Source: an uncultured Eubacteriales bacterium (GTDB lineage: Bacteria > Bacillota > Clostridia > Oscillospirales > Acutalibacteraceae). Taken from it: a DNA stretch of 64,000 nt. Under the pieces are notes generated by a model. The model did not search any database. It saw nothing but the letters and a program-made list of their open reading frames with translations, and had not been told where the DNA came from. The stretch covers positions 1-64,000 of the forward strand of contig CAKSQT010000001.1 in NCBI GenBank assembly GCA_934486755.1, written 5' to 3'. The translations under genes were made by a program, and so were the position numbers. Of the stretch, positions 18,201 to 25,400 are shown one piece after another. Position 1 is the first letter of the stretch. Each line of letters starts with the position of its first letter.

Positions 18201-18550
18201 CCTGCTAAGGCTCCACCTGTCATATCAAAAGCGGCGGTTATGGGTTTGTTCCCTGTCGGCCACTGTTTAACCGTTGCCGTAGCCAATTTACCCCTCAGAT
18301 CATCGGACAAACAGAGAGCATAATCATCTGCATTTTCAGAAGCGGGGCTTTGAATCATTGTATGACTGCCAACGTCGTTATAATCAAAAACGGCGTTTGC
18401 TTCATCAATACCGTCAAGCGTTGTACTCTTGAATACATTAAATTTCGCGACGGAAACGCCCGCGTTATCGGCGAAAACAACCGACGACACGCAGGTTAAG
18501 ACCATTGCGAGTGCCAGAAATAGTGAAAGTAGTTTTTTCTTTGTACGCAT
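15239..18550 (-). CDS. Large secreted protein with concanavalin-like segments and helical repeat
   Basis: An 1103-residue exoprotein with a clear signal peptide (residues 1-28, ending VVFA-D) and AGGAGG before ATG 18550. Three beta-rich, lectin-like segments (about 35-275, 420-640, 690-920) contain phrases shared with the giant dockerin protein at 22468 (GGALAGYNFGYFFLKDKNGN here; GTGYFFLTDKNGN there). Between the first two lie helical repeats (YKNAYAAVLNKSVDSMTEDD) of the kind found in the cohesin proteins. The C-terminal 130 residues form a further beta-rich region. There is no dockerin, no membrane helix and no sortase motif, so it is probably released or held non-covalently. Flanked by two 43-residue peptides. 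Its function is not recognised; glycan binding is an inference. Confidence 0.8.
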   Translation of the reverse strand: MRTKKKLLSLFLALAMVLTCVSSVVFADNAGVSVAKFNVFKSTTLDGIDEANAVFDYNDVGSHTMIQSPASENADDYALCLSDDLRGKLATATVKQWPTGNKPITAAFDMTGGALAGYNFGYFFLKDKNGNAIGTQMNYQDGALLVKKISLVNGTVGNTNEKYCGFGYLNSTDSNYAEIDPSKNVHYDFNFKYTDTAVTITVTTKGTALYTVGTEVSVGGSTYTATGDAEANATISYKLSDYNLDVETLTPMFATAGNSGVAVTGKIYVDNFNVTSYADEALKYLDLNELFTKNSEDVTADDTDNSVAAREAYATLSNDVKAVLNADNGADVLAFLNAVDAKIESLSVPEKVAAYKNAYAAVLNKSVDSMTEDDLITFAKAVDAYNAFTPLVQSDSEITALKALIDAKSADVLANIKTSRSVDFSQSKWIRDNYFASTAATVTDADTFVTYTGNAEFASTDGTPITHSEVTWQYPAGATTVKFYPVRGNSTCLTAKGDTGAYESGYLCWVAEYEGNAKTFACEYGNNLKGRGADNRMGLWNISATKTPQNGWVKFEFDYDWSQYSASKKLTVKTTATFSGKNVLYSAGVVEGSVYDKTDDTYKSTVYKTYKLTDDEPANVAFTLASNSTINIKAMGVQTAQAAADEFNLKYSAITADSADFVTAKAELEKLDTKAAERVSAEIKNVLSAATSATFVSDDFSDASKSEKNWIGGVVTPSFDKNLTSLSKKNTLLLNSGDEATLTEAVWPKGTKPAYMSVTYSGIGTNQYIMFAGDKTVAEKGGFGLFLEGVAHKTATLNNGAFAVQGNEFFIGSGQAYNENGTMNKALKSNAYNNTYWTTLDMKFDYSVAGKVAVTMDIYIYSNDNSDRVVFSSVKRTYSVGDMSDFRPYFYANNGTLKIADFKYYTEGQLAKNTVFADEGANIYLGDTAKGALSFSGSVAVKDSIAYKAITTENYAANLGKSVLINNEDINIAANKIDALLPIIEIGAQVWAKKVPTAADIKTVNAAENASTFGVVISGTNVDPTLDASRISVHTKLYVKLGGYTVESNEITMSRNKALRKTAAYYVTQGQITAYTAENALDSTKTDITTIKNDVYTCLGITE

Positions 18551-18570
18551 TTATAAACCTCCTAAAAATT

Positions 18571-18702
18571 TTACTTGATAACGGGACCGAAATTATCGGG
18601 ATCAGTGTCAATAAAACCGTTATCCGTCTGCGAAGTCAGATCTGCCAAAGTATCGTTAGGGCAACGTTCCGTAAATTCAATGACAGGTTTCATATACCGC
18701 AT
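18571..18702 (-). CDS. 43-residue peptide with IDTDPDNFGPVIK tail
   Basis: A short frame from ATG 18702, preceded by GAAAGGCGG, ending 20 nt before the start of the 1103-residue protein and so probably the first gene of that transcript. The peptide begins MRYMKPVIEFTERC and ends IDTDPDNFGPVIK. The opening resembles the peptide at 15095-15226; the ending is shared with the C-terminus of the lipoprotein at 14578-14994, also at DNA level (GGGACCGAAATT in the reverse direction). No signal peptide is visible. Real by ribosome binding site, position and conserved tail; function unknown. Confidence 0.7.
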   Translation of the reverse strand: MRYMKPVIEFTERCPNDTLADLTSQTDNGFIDTDPDNFGPVIK

Positions 18703-18734
18703 TTTTCAGCCGCCTTTCAAGATTTTTTTGAAAG

Positions 18735-18786
18735 ATTATACCAACCTTTCTACAAATAAATTATAAGATATGCACATAGTCTGCAA
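18735..18786 (-). promoter_or_regulatory. Candidate promoter for the peptide and 1103-residue protein genes
   Basis: On the minus strand TATAAT occurs at 18760-18765, with TTGCAG (18781-18786) 15 bp upstream, and again at 18735-18740. Spacing is imperfect, so the exact promoter is uncertain, but this AT-rich stretch is the only plausible one before the peptide gene. Confidence 0.35.
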
Positions 18787-18823
18787 AAGTATAAAAAAAT
18801 TGATAATCATATATTTTTTTGAC

Positions 18824-19216
18824 AAATTAGATTTTAGATAGTAGATATTAGATATTAGACGCCGGTGTGCTTCGCACCCGTAATAATTCGCAATGCGTAA
18901 TGCGTAATTCGCAATTCGTAATTAATATAATCCATTTAACGGGATAAAAAATTAGTGTTTAGCGAAAAAATAAGATTGATATACCTGCCTCCCTCTGACG
19001 AGGGAGGTGGATTTTTGCGCAAGCAAAAAGACGGAGGGAGAGACAAATTCCGCATAAAAACACGGTTTTTTCTCTCCCTCAGTCAACTTCGTTGACAGCT
19101 CCCTCGTCAGAGGGCGCCAACAAATTTTTCAATTTTATCTTCGCTAAACTCTAATTTATATCCGCGCGGAGCGCACATTTGTCTAATATCTAACGTCTAA
19201 AATCTAACATCTAATT
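18824..19216. repeat. Composite repeat region: TTAGAT satellites flanking a MITE
   Basis: The 515-base gap between the peptide gene and the histidine kinase holds no gene. Its left part (18824-18880) has TTAGAT-type tandem units ending in GGTGTGCTTCGCACC, then AATTCGCAAT/GCGTAAT units (18884-18925), then the MITE, then TTAGAT units in the opposite direction (19158-19216, with GCGCGGAGCGCACA). The same satellite occurs once beside the second MITE copy at 57392-57449. These appear to be intergenic selfish repeats. Confidence 0.75.
18946..19158. mobile_element. MITE-like element, copy 1 (~210 bp)
   Basis: Terminal inverted repeats of about 28 bp (AATTAGTGTTTAGCGAA on the left; AATTAGAGTTTAGCGAAGAT read inwards from the right) enclose stems such as CTCTGACGAGGGAG with CTCCCTCGTCAGAG, GTCAACTTCGTTGAC, and TTTTTGCGCAAGCAAAAA. 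There is no coding frame. A second copy with the same order lies at 57457-57668. The ends carry TA, which fits TA-target insertion by an IS630/mariner-type transposase acting in trans; no such transposase is in the window. Confidence 0.8.
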
Positions 19217-19217
19217 T

Positions 19218-20900
19218 CTAATGTCTGATATCCAATTCAACCTTAGGCATTACGGCGGAGCAGATAGTTCCTACGCCCACTTCGCTTTGAATTTTCAAGC
19301 CGTAATTATCGCCGTAAAGCAGCCGCAGGCGCCAATTAACATTACGCAGTCCCACGTGTTTCCACTCGCTTGACAGCGGAGCGTTGATATATTCGATAAG
19401 CTCGGCGAGTTTTTCCTCGGTCATACCGACGCCGTTATCCTTTACCGAAACGGTAATATCGTTTTCGGTTTCGGTTATATTCAGGGTTATGCGCGGGTTT
19501 TGCACGTCCTCGTTTGCAAAGCCGTGATAAACGGCGTTTTCGATTATCGGTTGCAGGCAGTTTTTAAGCAAAACCGTATCGCCCAATTCGCCCGAAATAT
19601 CGGGAATTTCAAAATTGATATTTAAGCCGAACCTTATTTGCAGAACCTCAAAACAGCTTTTGCAAACCTCTATTTCGCTTTTGACGTTTGAGAACATACT
19701 CGTAACGTCAATACCGCTTCTCAGCATTTTAACGGTGCGCTGAATACAGTAGGATATTTTATTATCCGCGCCGAGCTCGTCAAGCGCTATCCAATTTATT
19801 GCATCAAGCGTGTTATACATAAAATGCGGCGAGAGCTGTAATTGCAGGGATATTATCTGCTGCTGTCTTAACGCCGCAACCTGCCTGTCCACCGAGGCGT
19901 TGGCAGTTGCGTATTTATTGGCGAGCTGTTTTACCGAATTTCGGACGTAGGATACCTCGTCAATGCTTTCAAACGGCGACAGCGGAAAATAATCGTCAAG
20001 CGAGAAAAGCAGCTGCTTTATCGGTCTGTAAGTTGCAACCGAGATAAAATAAGCCGTGCCGACAACAACGACAAACACCAGAATAAAATACATAAACTGC
20101 CGCAGATAAAGGGAATTATAATTCGCCCTATAATAATTCTTAAAGCAGATAGAAACTATATTGAGGTCGGTGTTATCGAGCTTGCGGGAATAGACCTTGC
20201 AGGCTTTGCCCTGAGCATAATCAACATTTTTTGAGAGATCTATTTTGCTTTCGCAGAAGTCCGCAATGTTTTTATCAAGCGTATCGGTGCGCACCGATAC
20301 GGCGATATTGCCGCTTTCGTCGCATACGAAGCCGTTACGGTCGCCCATATCGTCGCTGCCGAGGATTTGTTTGCCGAAAAACATTGTGTTTACAATTATA
20401 TATACCTTATTCTGATATGAGTAGGCGTTATTTTTCAAAACAAAGGTCATATAACCGTTATTTGATTTATACATTTCAAGGTTTTTATATTCGCCGAGCT
20501 TTTCCGACATATAGGGCTCCGTATTTCCGACGGTTACGCTGTCGTTATCCGAGGAAATGCGCACGCCGCTTATGTAATCTATCATATACATACCCGTAGA
20601 AAGCTGTTTTTCTATATTTTGTATTCTTGTATGATAGTCGCTTTCGCTCTTATCGGGGATCTTGATAGTGGCATAGGTCGCCGCCGCCGAGGAAATACGG
20701 GCTATTGAAACAACGGCGTTATCGTTCATTCGGGTAAGCCGTTCGGTCTCGGCTATATACATCTGTTTATCAAGCGACTTTTTATTCCCGACAAAAATGA
20801 ACGCAAAAAGGGTAAGCGCTATCGCCGATACCGCAAAAGTTATGATAAAAAGAGTTCTTTTGAAATTTTTGTAACGAACGGTTCCTCTGAAATGAAACAA
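19218..20900 (-). CDS. YesM/LytS-type sensor histidine kinase
   Basis: A 560-residue membrane sensor starting at TTG 20900 (AGGTGA upstream), 5 nt after the regulator gene. It has a transmembrane helix at about 14-36, an extracellular sensor of about 230 residues, a second helix at about 270-292 and a HAMP-like linker. The His_kinase domain has the phospho-acceptor His in LQLSPHFMYNTLDAINW, and the ATPase domain has the N-box QPIIENAVYHGF and DNGVGM. Family members sense extracellular glycans or stress and pair with AraC-type response regulators. Here it probably senses the cassette 2 substrate. Its last bases run into the composite repeat. Confidence 0.93.
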   Translation of the reverse strand: MFHFRGTVRYKNFKRTLFIITFAVSAIALTLFAFIFVGNKKSLDKQMYIAETERLTRMNDNAVVSIARISSAAATYATIKIPDKSESDYHTRIQNIEKQLSTGMYMIDYISGVRISSDNDSVTVGNTEPYMSEKLGEYKNLEMYKSNNGYMTFVLKNNAYSYQNKVYIIVNTMFFGKQILGSDDMGDRNGFVCDESGNIAVSVRTDTLDKNIADFCESKIDLSKNVDYAQGKACKVYSRKLDNTDLNIVSICFKNYYRANYNSLYLRQFMYFILVFVVVVGTAYFISVATYRPIKQLLFSLDDYFPLSPFESIDEVSYVRNSVKQLANKYATANASVDRQVAALRQQQIISLQLQLSPHFMYNTLDAINWIALDELGADNKISYCIQRTVKMLRSGIDVTSMFSNVKSEIEVCKSCFEVLQIRFGLNINFEIPDISGELGDTVLLKNCLQPIIENAVYHGFANEDVQNPRITLNITETENDITVSVKDNGVGMTEEKLAELIEYINAPLSSEWKHVGLRNVNWRLRLLYGDNYGLKIQSEVGVGTICSAVMPKVELDIRH

Positions 20901-20905
20901 TTAAT

Positions 20906-22327
20906 TCACCTATCCGACTGCGATTTTACGGAGTATTCGTGCGGAGTCATTCCGACGTTTCTTTTAAACACCTGCCCGAAGTAGAGGGGATTTTGAAATC
21001 CGACCTTGTAGGACACCTCTTTGACGGAATATCTGCCCTTCGCAAAAAGCTCTTTTGCCTTGTTTATACGAAAATCCGTCACATAATCCTTGAAATTTTT
21101 GCCTGTGTCACGCTTGAAAATACGGCTGAAATGCGCCGTGCTTATGCACAGATGGTCGCTTAGCGTATTGAGTGAAATTTCGCTGCCGTAGTTATTATTT
21201 ATATATTCAATAGCCTTTGTGATAACCGCGGAATCGCCGTTGGTGCGTTCAAACCGCAGGGAACGCATTTCCTTGAATATATCCTTAAAATCGTCCCTTA
21301 TTCTCGCCGATTCAAGGCTGTGTTTTATTTTTTGCACCTTATCGCGGTCCTCGTTTACGGCAGACTTCAAAATTTCATCCGCCACGGAGCGTATTCTGTT
21401 AAAGGAAAGCGAATACATCATTATTTTTTCGGCGTCCTTCACGCCTTCGCCGTTCTTGGCAAGGGCTCGGTCCAGATAAAGCTCGGTGAAATACCTATCG
21501 TTCTGAACGTATATATCGCACACATTGTCAAGCGGTATGCAGTTATAGGAAAATTCCGCCCGGCAGGCAATTTTAACGTTCTTTTTAAGTTCGTTTAAAT
21601 AGTCGGTCATTTTGCGGTAGGAAACGCTGTCCATTCGTGAAAAAACTATCACCAGCACCGCGTTTTTACTGTTTCCGACCACCGTAAACGCCTTGAAAAA
21701 TTCATTTTCCATATCCGCGAAATCGTCCCAAATTCTATAAGGGTCATCGCTTTTAATCTCGCCCGACGCCGCGCTGAAATGCACAAGCTCGGCATTTTTT
21801 TCAAGTATTTCGGGGTCTTGATTTTCAATAGCCTTTCTGAACGCTTGAAGGCTCATTTCGCCGTAATAGTAGTTTCGGATATTTTCCTTAACGCTGTTAT
21901 GGAGCATTACCATTCGGTTTGAAGTGCTGATAGCAAAGTTCGTGGTCTTTTCCATTTCGTCCATACAGGCTTTAACAAGCCTTTTAAGCTCCTCAAAGTC
22001 GATAGGCTTTGAAACAAAGCCCGACGCTTTCAGGTTAATGGCTTTCTGCGCGTATTCAAACATTTGATAACCCGTTATGAAAATGAATTTTGTGCGCGGC
22101 GATTTTTCGGCGATATATTCCGCCACCGCTATACCGTCAACCTTTTTCATACGTATATCGGTTATGATTATATCGACGCTGCTTGTTTTAAGCAGCTCGA
22201 TAACCTCCTCGCCGTCGCTGAGAGACGCGACAACTTCGGCATTTTCAAAGGATTCGCCTATAAACTTGCTTATACCGTTTCTTATTAACTTTTCGTCGTC
22301 ACAGACGGCTATACGGTATTTATACAA
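20906..22327 (-). CDS. YesN-type response regulator with AraC DNA-binding domain
   Basis: I place the start at TTG 22327 (product begins with YKYRIAVCDDEKLIRNG after the initiator), 8 nt after AAAGGAG; an upstream in-frame ATG at 22351 precedes that site. The receiver domain (about 1-120) has the acidic pocket CDDE, the phospho-acceptor Asp in IIITDIRMKKVDG and the conserved Lys in GFVSKP. A middle domain of about 230 residues follows, then a C-terminal AraC helix-turn-helix pair (LNTLSDHLCISTAHFSRIFK; VKEVSYKVGFQNPLYFGQVF, ending GMTPHEY). With the following kinase it forms a complete two-component system, probably controlling cassette 2 through the repeat at 36819. Confidence 0.93.
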   Translation of the reverse strand: MYKYRIAVCDDEKLIRNGISKFIGESFENAEVVASLSDGEEVIELLKTSSVDIIITDIRMKKVDGIAVAEYIAEKSPRTKFIFITGYQMFEYAQKAINLKASGFVSKPIDFEELKRLVKACMDEMEKTTNFAISTSNRMVMLHNSVKENIRNYYYGEMSLQAFRKAIENQDPEILEKNAELVHFSAASGEIKSDDPYRIWDDFADMENEFFKAFTVVGNSKNAVLVIVFSRMDSVSYRKMTDYLNELKKNVKIACRAEFSYNCIPLDNVCDIYVQNDRYFTELYLDRALAKNGEGVKDAEKIMMYSLSFNRIRSVADEILKSAVNEDRDKVQKIKHSLESARIRDDFKDIFKEMRSLRFERTNGDSAVITKAIEYINNNYGSEISLNTLSDHLCISTAHFSRIFKRDTGKNFKDYVTDFRINKAKELFAKGRYSVKEVSYKVGFQNPLYFGQVFKRNVGMTPHEYSVKSQSDR

Positions 22328-22362
22328 GAACAACACTCCTTTGCAAAGCAATTATCAATTCT

Positions 22363-22368
22363 ATTATA
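22363..22368 (-). promoter_or_regulatory. Candidate -10 box for the regulator/kinase pair
   Basis: TATAAT on the minus strand, 36 nt before the TTG start, preceded by TTG (extended -10-like). No convincing -35 box is seen at 16-18 bp. It suggests the two-component pair has its own promoter as well as possible read-through from cassette 2. Confidence 0.35.
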
Positions 22369-22417
22369 CAACTAAAAATGAATTTTGGGTGATGTAATTT
22401 TTGGATTTTATCACATA

Positions 22418-22444
22418 CCTCCCCTTTTTAAATAAAGGGGAGGC
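22418..22444. repeat. Hairpin after cassette 2
   Basis: CCTCCCCTTT (22418-22427) pairs with AAAGGGGAGG (22435-22444). It lies 24 nt after the stop of the giant dockerin gene. No T-run follows it on the minus strand, so termination would be weak. The CCTCCC...GGGAGG form resembles MITE stems in this genome. Confidence 0.5.
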
Positions 22445-22467
22445 TTTGAGGATATTTTTTTACCGAA

Positions 22468-25400
22468 TTACAGTCCCAATATTTTTTTACGAAGCAGGTT
22501 TGCGTCGTTAGTGGTTATCTCGCCGTCGCCGTCCATATCGGCACGGGCAATCTGCCTGTCGGTAAGCTCTACCTTGCCGAGAATGCAGTAGCGGATAAGA
22601 GTAACGTCCTTAACGGTAATTCTGCCGTCGCCGTTTACGTCGCCCATATCGGTGCCGCCTGTGCGTTTATAGTCCTCCTCTGACATATAACGGAAATTAT
22701 TTACAACGTTTACATACTGCTCGGAGGAAATTCGGTTCACAAGACTTGTGTTGTAGCACTCGTCGCTGTCGTAAGTGTTGCCGCGCAGGTACACGCCGTC
22801 GCTGCCGTCGGCATTTCCGAATTCTATGCCGTATTTCGCGTCGGCGCCGAAGTAGTTGTTTTCTATAACGAAATCGCGGCAGTAGTTCTGGTTGCCCATA
22901 ACACTCATATAAGAACCGTCGTTCAATGTGTTACCCTTAAAGAGGAACGCCATTGAGGAAAGCGGGCGCAATCCGTGCATCAGCATAAACTGCCAATGAC
23001 CCCAATCGGTCTGACCCTGCGCGGTATTGCCTAAGCCCTGACCGTGCATATAAAACGGGTCGTCAAGCGTTGCGTTTACAATACTTGTGTACCAGTTTAC
23101 GCCCTCATGGGTGTTAAATATCTGACCGCCGAATTCCTTATAGGTATTGCCGTCAAACACGGTGTTGATGATAGAACCGTAGGTTCCTGCGGCGCCGCCG
23201 CTCTCATAGGAGTTATCTATGAAATATCCGTTAGAACGTGCTTTTTGAATGGCTATAAGGGAGTTGCGGTTCGGACGTACGGCAAAAGGTTTATCCACCT
23301 TAATGTCGGAGCCTTTGTTTTCGACTATACGTCTTGTCTGACCGACGCCCTGACCGGATATAACATAAACGTCATATCCTACAAGTTGACCCGACTGATA
23401 GTTCTTATCTTTCAGGCGGTAGGTGACCTCGTCAACATTGGCGGAGCCCATTATTGCGGCGTTATCGCCTATGAACTGCATTACGCCGCCGTCAAGCAGG
23501 TGGGTACCGTCGGTCGTGGTAACCTCGTGGTTATTTCTGCTCGATCCCTTAAATGCGACATTTTTAACGTATATCTCGCCGCTGAGCGCAAGTCCGCCGC
23601 CGTTTTCGGGATTGCGGCAATTTTCAACTATAAGCGCCTGCGTTGAAGCGCAGGGGCACCAGGAATAGAAATCACTGCCTTCAAAACGTGAAAATCTCCA
23701 ATCTCCGTTTACGCCCTGAATACAACCTATATCCATCCACAGTGTAAAATCGGAAAGTTGACCGTTTTCTACCCTGCCCATATCAAGATAGGCGGTGTTT
23801 CTGCCGTTTACTTTTCTGGTTTCGGCTTGTATGTCGTTAGCCATTTCAACCGTAGTGTAGCCCGAGTTCTTTATCGGGGTACCGTCACCGGAGGTGGTGG
23901 CGCCCGTTAATTCCTGCAAGTGCAGGTAAACATCCTTGATGTAAACGTTTTCGGACATCTTCTGCAAACCGCTGAACGTTTTATTTGCAAAACCGCGGAA
24001 TATTGATTTATGCCTTACCCCATAGAAAGCAATTCCTTCTATCGAAACGTTGCTTGTATACTGTACGTAAGCGTCAGGCGCGTCGCCCATCATCCAAGCA
24101 GTCGGGGTATACATTATTTTGGTTCGGTTTATACCCTCGCCCTTAAACACAACGTTTTCGGGGATTGTGAGGGTGTTGGTAACACGGTAAATACCTCTCG
24201 GCAGATATACAACCCCGCCGCCGTTTTCAGCCGCGTCTATCAAAGCCGATATTATCGACGCGGTGTCGTTCGTGGTACTGTCGCCTTTGGCGCCGTATTT
24301 TTCATCCTGAACGTTAAACACGGTCTTGCTCCAAGAATCGCGCGGAGAGGCGCCCACCGTGACCTCAAACGGTTCGGACCACGCGGTATTGTCGCCGTAG
24401 CCGTTATAAACAATGAGGTTATATTTACCGTAGGGAACGTCATTCGGAACGGCGATTTTAACGGAATACTCGTCATCATAAAGCTCGGTTATTCCGAGGG
24501 TGCGTTTATACGTTCCGTTTGTTATTACCGCAGAGAGCTTTGTTACGTCCTGAACAAGCGCCAAGTTACTGCCCTGCGCCCTTATCCAGCCGCCCTGAGT
24601 TGCGGTTTTGCCCTCATCGGAAACGGTGAATTGGATATGAGGGTTATTGATGTAGATAATAACATCGTCAACGGTAAGCCCCGTCATATTGGATATCTGA
24701 CCCTTATTTACGGCTTTGAGCTTGACCGCGTAAACGCCCTTTTGGAAGTTCTCGGGTATTATGAATTTAACCGAAGTCGCGGTCTTTTGCTTGATTTCAA
24801 GGGTCTGAGCCTGTGCGTCGTTCCAAGTCGGCTGTGCGCCGCCCTCCGCCGCCTTCGACTGGAAGGACTGCTCGCCGATATAGGAGGCGTTAGCAGGTTC
24901 AAGCGTATTGCCAATCTGCATAATCTCAACGCCGCTTACGGTCTTGCCGATGTTCTCGCCCGTAACGGTCACCATATCGCCGGGGTTCATTTCGGTATTA
25001 CCCGAATAGAAGACCTGAATATCGTTAGGTGCTACGTTTACGTCATAGTCGCCCTTTTTGAAGGCTACGTCAACGTCGTCAACGTAATAGTCATAGGATT
25101 TCCAAGTGCTGGGCGTTCCGAAACCGAAAGCAAGTCTGCCGTATTCCAAAGGCATTCCGAAAATAGCGGAGAGCTTATTTTCGTGTTCGTCGGTAAACGA
25201 TATTGAACCGCTTATTCCGTTATAGTTTATTGTAACGGTTATCCAATCGGACGCTGTAAGCGCTTCGTGGTCAAGGCTTCCCATCCAGCCTGAACCGCCG
25301 TTATTCGCGCCGTCCTGAATTGTGCTTGCCGCAACCATTGTGCCTGTCGCGTTATATCCAATACTTGTATAATTATTAACGTCAAGGAAAGAAGGCATAA

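Noticed and set aside
18884..18925. Possible CRISPR-like tandem AATTCGCAAT/GCGTAAT units
   Set aside because: Units are short, directly adjacent and without unique spacers; no cas genes.
22418..22444. Terminator for cassette 2
   Set aside because: A good stem but no T-run on the transcribed side, so listed only as a repeat.
24010..25206. 398-codon open frame on the plus strand
   Set aside because: It lies wholly antisense to the well-supported 1825-residue gene, has no ribosome binding site and no recognisable domain. Long antisense frames are a by-product of codon use here.
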